A DNA stretch of 64,000 nucleotides, from NCBI GenBank assembly GCA_035651755.1, contig DASRFA010000050.1, forward strand, positions 62,001 to 126,000. Direction: 5' to 3'. Of this stretch, positions 24,112 through 31,950 are shown piece after piece. The notes beneath the pieces were generated by a model. That model did no database searches. It was not told the DNA's origin and saw only the letters and a list, made by a program, of their open reading frames with translations. The number at the start of each line of letters is the position of its first letter. Within the stretch, counting starts at the first letter, position 1. Made by a program: the position numbers and the translations under genes. The stretch comes from DASRFA01 sp035651755 (GTDB lineage Bacteria; Desulfobacterota; Binatia; UBA12015).

Positions 24112-24981
24112 ATGGCGGACGACGATCGCGATCCCCCGGACGTGCGCGGCCTCACGCGACGCGCATTCGTCGCCGCGTCGCTCGCGGCCGGATTCGCGGC
24201 GGCGGTCGCGCCGGAGGTCGGCCATGCGACGGTGACGACGGACGCGGACGGGCTCGAGGCGGGCGCGGTCGAGATCCCGACCGCCGGCGACGAGAAGACT
24301 CCCGCCTACCGCGCGGTCCCGAACGGCGCCGACCGCCGTCCAATCGTGCTCGTCGTCCAGGAGATCTTCGGCGTCCACGAGCACATCCGCGACGTCTGCC
24401 GGCGGCTCGCCAAGCGCGGCTACTTCGCGGTCGCGACCGAGCTCTTCGCGCGACAGGGCGACGTCTCCAAGATGACCGACGTCCAGGAGATCGTCTCGAA
24501 GGTCGTCGCGAAGGTCCCGGACGATCAGGTGATGAAGGACCTCGACGCGACGGTCGACTGGGCCGTCAAGTCTGGCCGCGCCGACGTGGCGAAGCTCGGC
24601 ATCACCGGCTTCTGCTGGGGCGGCCGGATCGTCTGGCTCTACGCCGCGCACAGCGCCCGCTTGAAGGCTGGCGTCGCGTGGTACGGCCGGCTCGCGACGC
24701 CGCCGGATGCGCTCCATCCGAAGGGCCCGCTCGACGTCGCGGCGCGGCTGAAGGCCCCCGTCCTCGGCCTCTACGGCGGCGCCGACACCGGGATCCCGAT
24801 GAAGGACGTCGAGGCGATGCGGAGCGCCCTCGCGGCTGCGAAGAGCCCGTCCGAGATCGTCGTCTATCCGGAGGCGGGGCACGCGTTCTTCGCGGACTAC
24901 CGGCCGTCGTACCGTCCGGACGACGCCGCCGACGGGTGGAAGCGGATGCTCGCCTGGCTAGAGCGCTTCGGCGTCGCCTGA
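24112..24981 (+). CDS. Dienelactone hydrolase family protein with Tat signal
   Basis: A 289-residue protein with a twin-arginine signal (LTRRAFVAASLAAGFAA, about residues 14-32). The dienelactone hydrolase domain follows: VVQEIFGVHEH near the start, nucleophile Cys in GFCWGG, then GLYGGADTGIP (acid Asp region) and EAGHAFFADYRPS (His). The family hydrolyses dienelactones in chlorocatechol breakdown, but many members act on other esters. No aromatic-degradation genes are nearby, so the substrate is open. Export makes a detoxification or scavenging role possible. The gene follows the lipoprotein gene by eight bases. Confidence 0.9.
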   Translation: MADDDRDPPDVRGLTRRAFVAASLAAGFAAAVAPEVGHATVTTDADGLEAGAVEIPTAGDEKTPAYRAVPNGADRRPIVLVVQEIFGVHEHIRDVCRRLAKRGYFAVATELFARQGDVSKMTDVQEIVSKVVAKVPDDQVMKDLDATVDWAVKSGRADVAKLGITGFCWGGRIVWLYAAHSARLKAGVAWYGRLATPPDALHPKGPLDVAARLKAPVLGLYGGADTGIPMKDVEAMRSALAAAKSPSEIVVYPEAGHAFFADYRPSYRPDDAADGWKRMLAWLERFGVA

Positions 24982-25005
24982 CCGTCGCGGGCGCGGAGGA
25001 GGTCC

Positions 25006-25248
25006 ATGGCGGTACGCAGGCGCCGGAGAGTTCGAAGACACGAGGTCCGTGCTCAGCTGAGCGTCCTCGAGCTGACGAAGACCGGGACGTCGCTCGATCT
25101 GGAGATTTTCGCGTCCGGTGAGAAGATCGGAACTCTCCAGATCGGCCGGGGATCCCTGCGCTGGCGCGGCGGCAAGGGGCAGCTGAGCAAGCGAATCAAC
25201 TGGTCGCGCTTCGCCCAGCACATGGACGAGCTCGCGTATCGCGACTGA
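25006..25248 (+). CDS. Small conserved hypothetical protein
   Basis: An 80-residue protein with a very basic N-terminus (MAVRRRRRVRRH) and a compact beta domain: SLDLEIFASGEKIGTLQIGR then RWRGGKG and a C-terminal helix SRFAQHMDELAYRD. It resembles a family of small proteins seen in several Gram-negative lineages, some of which carry a putative DNA- or RNA-binding tail. I do not know its function. It lies between the hydrolase and amidase genes, all on the plus strand. Confidence 0.6.
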   Translation: MAVRRRRRVRRHEVRAQLSVLELTKTGTSLDLEIFASGEKIGTLQIGRGSLRWRGGKGQLSKRINWSRFAQHMDELAYRD

Positions 25249-25273
25249 TGCGGCGTCGCACCGAGGGAGCTCC

Positions 25274-26692
25274 GTGAAGCCGGACGACCTCTGCTACGAG
25301 TCCACCGTCCGTCTCGCTCACCGGATACGCGGCGGCGAGTTATCGCCGCTCGAAGCCGTGCGCGCGTACCTCGAGCGCATCGCGCGGATCGACGGCGAGC
25401 TTCACGCCTACCTTCACGTCGCCGGCGACCACGCGCTCCGAGCGGCACGCCGCGCCGAGCAGGCGATCGCAGAGCACCGCGATCTCGGCCCGCTGCACGG
25501 CGTCCCGGTCGCGGTGAAGGACATCTTCGACACCGCAGGCATGCCGACGACGTGCGGATCGCCGCGCATCCTCGGCGGCAACCTGCCGGTGCGCACCGCG
25601 ACCGCCGTGGAGCGGCTCGAGCAGGCGGGTGCGATCGTCCTCGGCAAGCTCCACATGACCGAGTTCGCCTTCATCACGCACCATCCCGAGACGCCGCTCC
25701 CGCGGAACCCGTGGGCCGCCGACCGCTCGCCCGGCGGCTCGTCCAGCGGCTCCGCGATCGCCGCGGTCGCCGGCCTCGCGAGCGCGACGCTCGGAACCGA
25801 CACGGCGGCGTCGATCCGCCAGCCCGCGGCGTGGTGCGGCGCCGTCGGCCTCAAGCCGACCTGGGGCCGCGTGTCGCGCGACGGCGCCTTTCCGCTCTCG
25901 GCGTCGCTGGATCACGTCGGCCCGATCACCCGGAGCGTCGCAGACGCAGCGCTGCTGCTTCACTGCATCGCCGGCCCCGATCCGCGCGACCCGTCGACAC
26001 GGCTACAGCCCGCGCCGCCCGCGGAGCCGATGCCGCGAGACGACTTCGGGAACGTCCGGATCGGGTGGGACGAGGAGTTCGCGACGATGGGCGTCATGCC
26101 CGAGGTCGTCGCGGCGGTGCGCGCGGCGCGCGACCGCATGGAGCAGCTCGGCGCGACGATCGTCCCGGTCTCCCTTCCGGACCTCGAGACGACGCTGGCC
26201 ACGATCGCCGACGTGTTCGACGTCGAGATGCGGGCGGCGCATGCGGCGCTCCATCCCGAGCGTGCCGCCGACTACGGACCGCTGACGCGTCACGCGCTCG
26301 CCCACGTCGCGACGCGCGATCCGCTCGTGCACGTCGACGGCGCGATCCGCGCGCGCGCGTTCCGGCAGCGGATCGACACGCTCTTCGACGACGTCGATGT
26401 CCTCATCTGTCCCGTGTCGCCGCTCACGGCCTCGCCGCAGGTCGACGCCGAGACGATCATCCAGATCTTCGGAAGCGACCATCGCAACGTGCTGCGCTTC
26501 GCCCGCCTCACGAACTACTGGAACCTCGCGGCCACGCCCGCCATCTCGTTGCCGTGGGGCTTCGCCGGCGACGGCCTGCCGCTCGCCGTGCAGCTCGTCA
26601 CGCGGGTCGGAACGGACGAGGCGCTGCTCGCGCTCGCCGCGCGATTGGAGCACGAGGCGCCCGATCGCGGGCGCCGTCCCGCGCTGGGCTAG
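25274..26692 (+). CDS. Amidase signature family protein
   Basis: A 472-residue amidase of the AS family, with the Ser-cisSer-Lys triad: Lys82 in VAVKDIFDTAGM, the Ser cluster in SPGGSSSGSA (about residues 152-161), and Ser180 in GTDTAASIRQPA. In most family members the last motif is GTDTGGSIR. Here the two glycines before the Ser are alanines. The enzyme could be a free amidase or related to GatA of the Glu-tRNA amidotransferase, but no gatB or gatC is nearby, so a stand-alone amidase is likelier. The start is GTG at 25274, 25 bases after the small gene. Confidence 0.85.
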   Translation: MKPDDLCYESTVRLAHRIRGGELSPLEAVRAYLERIARIDGELHAYLHVAGDHALRAARRAEQAIAEHRDLGPLHGVPVAVKDIFDTAGMPTTCGSPRILGGNLPVRTATAVERLEQAGAIVLGKLHMTEFAFITHHPETPLPRNPWAADRSPGGSSSGSAIAAVAGLASATLGTDTAASIRQPAAWCGAVGLKPTWGRVSRDGAFPLSASLDHVGPITRSVADAALLLHCIAGPDPRDPSTRLQPAPPAEPMPRDDFGNVRIGWDEEFATMGVMPEVVAAVRAARDRMEQLGATIVPVSLPDLETTLATIADVFDVEMRAAHAALHPERAADYGPLTRHALAHVATRDPLVHVDGAIRARAFRQRIDTLFDDVDVLICPVSPLTASPQVDAETIIQIFGSDHRNVLRFARLTNYWNLAATPAISLPWGFAGDGLPLAVQLVTRVGTDEALLALAARLEHEAPDRGRRPALG

Positions 26693-26927
26693 ATCGACCG
26701 GTTCACGACCCCGCATCCGGCCACGTGCACAGCACTCCGTTCGTCGCGACCCCGTCGCCGATGTGAAAGGCGGCAGCGTCGTCGGCGGCCGCATCGGGCT
26801 GCAGTGGACGCACTGAAGCCAGGTCGTTCGCTTCGTCCGCCGAGCATCCGCTGAATCCCCATCTGCGTCCGCGCTGCCCCTTGACGGCGATCGGGGCGCG
26901 CGACAAGCCGGAGCGTGAGGACCGGCG
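26693..26927. other. Gap with a possible gene-end remnant
   Basis: No complete gene is seen in these 235 bases. The minus-strand frame ending at 26703 reads like a coding tail (AAFHIGDGVATNGVLCTWPDAGS) but has no natural N-terminus because it runs into the neighbouring gene. It may be the last part of a lost gene, and nothing else is evident. Confidence 0.3.
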
Positions 26928-27767
26928 ATGTCGCGGCGATCCGCCTTTCTCGCGAGCGCGCTCGTCGTTCCGATCGTTCTTGCCATGTCCTTCGCGGATC
27001 GCCTCGTCTACTTTCCGGTCGGCCCGCACGACGCGACCCCGACGGCGCTCGGGCTCGCGTACGAGGACGTTCATCTGCAGGCGAGCGACGGCGTCGCGAT
27101 CCACGCCTGGTTCGTTCCCGCGGAGGAGAGCGCTGCGACGCCGCGCGCCGTGGCGCAGCGCCCCGCGGTCCTCTTCCTCCACGGCAACGCCGGCAACATC
27201 AGCCATCGCCTCGACAAATTGGCCGTGCTGCACTCGCTCGGCGCGAGCGTCCTCCTGCTCGACTACCGCGGGTACGGCGCGAGCGAAGGCACACCGAGCG
27301 AGGAAGGGCTCTACCGCGACGCCGACGCCGCCTACGACTGGCTGATCGCGCGCGGCGTCGCGCCGGCGGAGATCGTCCCGTACGGCGAGTCGCTCGGCGG
27401 CGCGGTCGCGACGGATCTGGCCGCGCGGCGGCCCGTCGGCGGCCTGGTCCTCGAGAGCGCGCCGACCAGCATCATCGAGGTCGCGCGTCACCACTACCCG
27501 TATGTTCCGGTCGCGCTCTTGCTATCCGATCGCTACGACGCGGCGTCGCGCGTCGCGCGCGTGACGGCACCGATCCTGATCCTCCACAGCCCGGACGACG
27601 AGATCGTCCCGTTCGCGATGGCGGAGGAGCTCCTCGCCGCGGCGCGCGGGCCGAAGCGGCTGGTGCGGCTCGCAGGCGGCCACAACGACGGGTTCCTCGT
27701 CGCGGCGACCGCGTATCGCGAGGCGCTCCGCACGTTCCTGGCCCGCCGCGTTCACGGCGCGCCATGA
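26928..27767 (+). CDS. Alpha/beta hydrolase, membrane-anchored
   Basis: A 279-residue hydrolase of the ABHD13/BEM46-like type. The N-terminal hydrophobic stretch (about 5-22) is a signal anchor. Core motifs: FLHGNAGNI (oxyanion hole), LDYRGYGASEG, the nucleophile elbow YGESLGGAVA, Asp in LHSPDDEIVPF and His in AGGHNDGF. All three triad residues are present. The substrate is unknown. It starts at an ATG at 26928 and lies about 93 bases before a DUF2092 gene on the same strand. Confidence 0.85.
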   Translation: MSRRSAFLASALVVPIVLAMSFADRLVYFPVGPHDATPTALGLAYEDVHLQASDGVAIHAWFVPAEESAATPRAVAQRPAVLFLHGNAGNISHRLDKLAVLHSLGASVLLLDYRGYGASEGTPSEEGLYRDADAAYDWLIARGVAPAEIVPYGESLGGAVATDLAARRPVGGLVLESAPTSIIEVARHHYPYVPVALLLSDRYDAASRVARVTAPILILHSPDDEIVPFAMAEELLAAARGPKRLVRLAGGHNDGFLVAATAYREALRTFLARRVHGAP

Positions 27768-27860
27768 CGCTGCTCGGCAACGGCGGGTTGCCCCTCCGAC
27801 CGGATCCGTGCCACGAGAGCGGCGCGTCCGAGGGGCTCCGAGCGCGAAAGGAAACGCGAG

Positions 27861-28736
27861 ATGCTGAAGCTTGGGGGCTGGACGATCGGGTCGATCGCCG
27901 TCGCGATCGCGCTGACGGCGCGGGCCGCGACCGCCGACAGCGAAGCGACGACCGCCGCGCCGGAGCCGTCGGCCGCTCCGTCGGCTGCCGAGGCGAAGCA
28001 GCTCGATCCCAAGGCCGTCGACGTTCTGAAGGCGGCGAGCCGCCGTCTGGCCGCCGCGAAGACGATGTCGTTCACCGCGACCGCGGAGTACGAGAGCCCG
28101 TCGCGGCTCGGACCGCCGCTCGTCTACGCGACCGTCTCGCACGTGGCGCTGAAGCGTCCGGACAAGCTCCGCATCATCACGCCCGGCGACGGCCCACCGT
28201 CGGAGTTCTACTACGACGGCAAGGAGATGATGGCGTACTCGCCGGCCGAGGACCTGGTCGCGGTCGCGCCGGCTCCGCCCACGATCGACGGCGCGCTCCG
28301 GGTCGCGTACGAGTCGGCCGCGATCTACTTCCCGTTCACCGACGTCGTGGTCGAGGACCCCTACCGCGACCTCGAGCCGAGGTTGCGGAAGGTCTTCTAC
28401 ATCGGACGCTCGAAGGTCGTCGGCGGAACGACGACCGACGTCGTCGGCATCGTGACCGATGACCTCTTCGGCCAGATGTGGATCGGCGCCGACGACAAGC
28501 TGCCGCGCGCGTATCGCGTGACGTACCTCGACGACCCGTCGCGCCTGCGTCAGGCCGTCGCGTTCTCCGACTGGAAGCTCGACGGGAAGGTGGACGACGC
28601 CGCTTTCCGATCGGCGAACGCGGCGAAGGCGAAGAAGATCGCGTTCGCGAGACCGGATCCGCAGCCGCCGGCGGCGAAACCGTCGCCGGACGCGACGAGC
28701 CAGCCGCAGGCGACGGCCGGCGAGCCGGCGAAGTGA
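27861..28736 (+). CDS. DUF2092 family exported protein
   Basis: A 291-residue predicted periplasmic protein of the DUF2092 family. After a signal peptide (about 1-26, ending ATAD) and an Ala/Pro-rich spacer comes the family domain: KAASRRLAAAKTMSFTATAEYE, VALKRPDKLRIITPGDGP, EFYYDGKEMMAYSP and later FGQMWIGADDKLPRAYRVTY. The fold is predicted to be LolA-like, which suggests binding of a hydrophobic ligand, but the role is unknown. The C-terminus ends in a Pro/Ala tail. It lies 22 bases before the 17-residue repeat protein and may be co-transcribed with it. Confidence 0.85.
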   Translation: MLKLGGWTIGSIAVAIALTARAATADSEATTAAPEPSAAPSAAEAKQLDPKAVDVLKAASRRLAAAKTMSFTATAEYESPSRLGPPLVYATVSHVALKRPDKLRIITPGDGPPSEFYYDGKEMMAYSPAEDLVAVAPAPPTIDGALRVAYESAAIYFPFTDVVVEDPYRDLEPRLRKVFYIGRSKVVGGTTTDVVGIVTDDLFGQMWIGADDKLPRAYRVTYLDDPSRLRQAVAFSDWKLDGKVDDAAFRSANAAKAKKIAFARPDPQPPAAKPSPDATSQPQATAGEPAK

Positions 28737-28758
28737 TCGGGCTCGAGGAGGAAGTGCG

Positions 28759-29481
28759 ATGAAGACCTCGATCGTTGGAATGGCAGCGGCTCTGATCGTC
28801 GCCGCGTCGAGCGCGTCCGCGTATGCGTGGTCGCACACCGGGTTTCGCGGCGGCACGGCATCGGGGGGCGGCGGCTCGTGGAGCGCAACCGGGTTCCGCG
28901 GCAGCACGGCCTCGGGAGGCGGGGGCTCGTGGAGCGCGAACGGCTTCCGGGGCGGCACGGCTTCGGGCGGCGACGGCTCGTGGAATGCGACCGGCTACCG
29001 CGGCGGGACCGCGTCGGGCAACGACGGCTACTGGCACGCCAACGGCGCCGACGGCGGAGCGGCGGCCGGCGGCTACGGCCGGTGGGCGGCCGTCGGCCCC
29101 GACGGCGGGGTCGCGTACGGGACGCACTACTACGGCGGCAGCTACGCCGCGTACCACCCGCCCACGACGGTCAACACGTACTACGAGAGCGGCTGCTGGG
29201 ATTGCGGCGGCTGGAACACCGCGGGAGCGGCGGCGGCCGGTGCGATGGTCGGAGCCGCCGTCGGCTCGGCGAGCGCGAACGCCTCCGCGTCCAACGCGTA
29301 CGCCGCCGGCTACGCGGCGGGAAGCCAGTACCCGATCGGCTCGATCTACACGACGCTGCCCGCCGGCTGCACGTACATGGCGCTGCCCGGCGGCGCCTTC
29401 TACAAGTGCGGCGGCGGCGTGTGGTTGAGCCCCGCCTACGGCGCGAACGGCGTCTACTACCGCGTCGTCCCGGCGCCGTGA
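28759..29481 (+). CDS. Exported Gly-rich tandem-repeat protein
   Basis: A 240-residue protein with a signal peptide (about 1-23, cleavage near AYAWS). Five tandem 17-residue units follow (T-G-F-R-G-G-T-A-S-G-G-G-G-S-W-S-A), then a stretch of Tyr/Ala and a Cys-bearing C-terminal part: ESGCWDCGGW, an Ala-rich segment that may cross a membrane (about 157-190), and a late LPAGCTYMALPGGAFYKCGGG. The repeat part looks structural. I do not recognise the family. It starts 22 bases after the DUF2092 gene and has a GGAGG-like site before its ATG. Confidence 0.6.
   Translation: MKTSIVGMAAALIVAASSASAYAWSHTGFRGGTASGGGGSWSATGFRGSTASGGGGSWSANGFRGGTASGGDGSWNATGYRGGTASGNDGYWHANGADGGAAAGGYGRWAAVGPDGGVAYGTHYYGGSYAAYHPPTTVNTYYESGCWDCGGWNTAGAAAAGAMVGAAVGSASANASASNAYAAGYAAGSQYPIGSIYTTLPAGCTYMALPGGAFYKCGGGVWLSPAYGANGVYYRVVPAP
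28837..29091 (+). repeat. Five tandem 51-base repeats in a coding region
   Basis: Five in-frame units of 51 bases encode the 17-residue repeat. Identity is highest between the first three and falls in the last two, as expected for repeats grown by slippage or unequal crossover and then drifting. Confidence 0.8.
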
Positions 29482-29557
29482 TCGACGCGAAGCCCGGCGA
29501 TCAGCGCATCGATCCGACCGGGACCAGGCGCGTTCGCCTCACCTTCGGAGGACGAAG

Positions 29558-29815
29558 ATGTCGATTCGTGGATTGATCTTGACGGCAATGGTCGCGATGT
29601 CCGCTTCCGCCGCATTCGCGCAAGGCGGCCCGATGCGCGGAGCGAAGGCTGAGGAGGCGAAGATGGTGCTCGGAGCGTGCAAGCCGGACATCGCGCGCTT
29701 CTGCGGCCAGGTCCCTCCCGGAGAAGGGCGCGTGAAGGCATGCATGAAGCAGCACATGCACGAGCTCTCCGAGCCCTGCAAGGAAGCCCTCTTCCAGGCG
29801 TGGCTGCACGACTGA
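29558..29815 (+). CDS. Small Cys-rich (GLG1-like repeat) exported protein
   Basis: An 85-residue protein with a signal peptide (about 1-22, ending AFAQ). The mature part is a single Cys-rich repeat of the GLG1/FGFR type: C-K-P-D-I-x-x-F-C, then P-G-E-G-R-V-x-x-C, and L-S-x-x-C. Four Cys probably form two disulfides. The family is known from eukaryotic Golgi glycoprotein 1 and occurs in short bacterial exported proteins of unknown function. The gene lies between the 17-residue repeat gene and a convergent DNA glycosylase gene that ends four bases away. Confidence 0.8.
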   Translation: MSIRGLILTAMVAMSASAAFAQGGPMRGAKAEEAKMVLGACKPDIARFCGQVPPGEGRVKACMKQHMHELSEPCKEALFQAWLHD

Positions 29816-29818
29816 TCG

Positions 29819-30733
29819 TCAGCGCTTCCTCCCGGCCGCGCCGGCGCGGCGCTCCTCGAGCTCCTCGTACGTGCGCGGCCAGTCGTCCTTGAGGAGGCGC
29901 GACAGCGCGCGGTCGGCGAGCAGCCGGCCGCCGGTCTGGCACCGCGCGCAGTAGTTCGCCTCGTTCTCGGCGTAGACGATCCGCTGGACCGGCGCTCCGC
30001 AATCCGGGCACGGCTTCCGGTAGCGGCCGTGCACGGCCATCCCGTCGCGGAACGCGGTCACGCGCTCGGGGAGGCCGGCGCCCGCTTCGGCGCGCAGGCG
30101 GTCCGTCCATTCCCCGAGGACCGCGCGCGTCGCGGCGTGCAGGCGCTCGATCTCCTGGTCGTCCATCTGTCCGGTCTGGCGGAACGGCGACAGGCGCGCG
30201 CGATGCAGGATCTCGTCCGAGTAGGCGTTGCCGATGCCGTCGACGAGGCGCGGGTCGGTGAGCGCGCGCTTCAGCGTGTGGTTCTCGCGCCGGAGCGCGG
30301 CGGCGAAATCGGCGCGATCGGCCGCGAGCGCGTCGACGCCGCCGCGATCGAAGGCGGAGAGCGCTGCCTCTCCCGCGACCAGATGGAGCGACGCGCGCTT
30401 CTTGCTCCCGGCCTCCGTGAGCACGAGCGTCCCGTGGTCGAAGTCGAACGCCGCCTGCCCGGTCCGACCGCCGCGCGCTCCGTGAGCGCGCCAGTGGAGG
30501 CGTCCCGCGATCATGAGGTGGATCACGAGGAAGAGGTCGCCTTCGAGCTCGATGGCGATCCGCTTCCCGATCCGACGGATACCGCGCACGCGGCGCCCGT
30601 GCGCCGCGGCGAGCGGCGGATCGACCGAGCGCAGGAGGAACGGGCTCGCCAGCCGGATGCCGCCGAGCACCCGATCGACGACGAGCGCGCGGAGGCGCTC
30701 GACGTAGACCGTCACGTCGGGGAGCTCGGGCAC
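29819..30733 (-). CDS. Fpg/Nei family DNA glycosylase
   Basis: A 304-residue base-excision repair enzyme. The N-terminus begins M-P-E-L-P-D-V (the Pro after the start Met is the nucleophile, Glu the acid), a Lys lies in the GKR segment at residues 54-60, and the C-terminal zinc finger reads CPDCGAPVQRIVY then YCARCQTGGR. The helix-two-turn-helix segment with VDGIGNAYSDEILHRARLSP is also clear. Fpg removes 8-oxoguanine, Nei oxidised pyrimidines, and the substrate cannot be told apart safely here. The start is GTG at 30733. Confidence 0.9.
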   Translation of the reverse strand: MPELPDVTVYVERLRALVVDRVLGGIRLASPFLLRSVDPPLAAAHGRRVRGIRRIGKRIAIELEGDLFLVIHLMIAGRLHWRAHGARGGRTGQAAFDFDHGTLVLTEAGSKKRASLHLVAGEAALSAFDRGGVDALAADRADFAAALRRENHTLKRALTDPRLVDGIGNAYSDEILHRARLSPFRQTGQMDDQEIERLHAATRAVLGEWTDRLRAEAGAGLPERVTAFRDGMAVHGRYRKPCPDCGAPVQRIVYAENEANYCARCQTGGRLLADRALSRLLKDDWPRTYEELEERRAGAAGRKR

Positions 30734-30786
30734 GCGTACCGGCTATCAAAGCGCCGCCGCGCTGTCGCGACGGCGGACATCGCGCT

Positions 30787-31923
30787 ATGGGATGGCGCCC
30801 GATGCGCGGGTCGACGAGGATCGCGGAGATCGCCGCCGGACCGCTCGACGTGCCGATGCGCGAGCCGTTCGCGATCGCGGGCGGCGAGACGACCGCCGTC
30901 CGGAACGCGCTCGTTCGCGTTCGGCTCGCGAGCGGCATCGTCGGGTGGGGCGAAGCGGCGCCGCTCGCCGCGTTCAACGGCGAGACGCAGGCGCAGGTCC
31001 TGCGCGAGGTCGCGGCCGCGGCCGATCGCCTCGTCGGGCGCGACGTCGCCGACTGGCGGCCGGTCCTCGAGGCGGCCGACGATCTCCTCGCCGGCTCCGG
31101 GGCCGCGCGCGCCGCCCTCGGGACCGCGATCGTCGACGCCGCGACGCGCGCCGCCGGCACGCCTCTCCGCCGCCTCTTCGGGGGCGCGTCCGCGAGCGTC
31201 CGCTCCGACGTCACGGTCGCGCTGGTCGACGCCGAGGCGGCCCGCCGCTCGGCGCGCCGCATCGTCCGCCTCGGGGTCGACACGATCAAGGTGAAGGTCG
31301 GCGCGGGAATCGACGAGGACGAAGCGCGCGTGCGCGCGGTCGCGGCCGCGGCGCCGCGCGCGCGCCTCCTCCTCGACGCGAATCAGGCGTTCACGGCGGG
31401 TCCCGCGATCCGTCTCGTGCGCTGCCTGCGCCGGGCCGGCATCGCGCCCGTCCTCTTCGAGCAGCCGGTCGCGCGCGACGACTGGCAGGGGCTCGCCGAC
31501 GTCCACCGGCTCGCGCGCATCCGCGTGGCAGCCGACGAGAGCGTCGCGACGCGCGCGGACGCGGTCGCGCTCGCGGCGCGCGGCTGCGCGCAGGTCGTCA
31601 ACGTGAAGCTCATGAAGTCGGGCATCCTCGCGGCATGGGAGATCGCGGTCGTGGCTCGCGCGGCGGGCCTCGGGCTCATGATCGGCGCGATGGTCGAGTC
31701 GCCGCTCGCGATGACGGCCGCAGCGCACCTCGCGGCGGGCCTCGGCGGGTTCGAGTTCGTCGACCTCGACACGTCGCTCTGGTTCGCGCGCGATCCGATG
31801 CGCGGCGTGCGGTTCGGTCGCGGCGGCCTCTACGACCTCCGCGTCGTGCGAGCGGGCGTCGGCGTGGTGCCGCGCGCCGCTTGGTCGACCGCGGTCGCGA
31901 ACGGGCGCGCGACGCGCGGTTGA
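30787..31923 (+). CDS. Enolase-superfamily epimerase (dipeptide epimerase-like)
   Basis: A 378-residue enzyme of the enolase superfamily, muconate-lactonising subgroup. Catalytic and metal residues: K-V-K-V-G (the Lys pair), LLLDANQAF (Asp), LFEQPVARDDW (Glu), AADESV (Asp/Glu), and the second Lys in NVKLMKSG. The late motif FVDLDTSLWF includes the D-x-D typical of dipeptide epimerases that invert one residue of cell-wall dipeptides such as Ala-Glu. An o-succinylbenzoate synthase is an alternative but no menaquinone genes are nearby. The gene is divergent from the DNA glycosylase gene with 53 bases between. Confidence 0.8.
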   Translation: MGWRPMRGSTRIAEIAAGPLDVPMREPFAIAGGETTAVRNALVRVRLASGIVGWGEAAPLAAFNGETQAQVLREVAAAADRLVGRDVADWRPVLEAADDLLAGSGAARAALGTAIVDAATRAAGTPLRRLFGGASASVRSDVTVALVDAEAARRSARRIVRLGVDTIKVKVGAGIDEDEARVRAVAAAAPRARLLLDANQAFTAGPAIRLVRCLRRAGIAPVLFEQPVARDDWQGLADVHRLARIRVAADESVATRADAVALAARGCAQVVNVKLMKSGILAAWEIAVVARAAGLGLMIGAMVESPLAMTAAAHLAAGLGGFEFVDLDTSLWFARDPMRGVRFGRGGLYDLRVVRAGVGVVPRAAWSTAVANGRATRG

Positions 31924-31950
31924 CGCGCGGTCCACGCGCGGCGTGCGTGC

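Noticed and set aside
24064..24882. A 272-codon minus-strand frame
   Set aside because: It is antisense to the dienelactone hydrolase gene, whose signal peptide and catalytic triad are complete in the plus frame.
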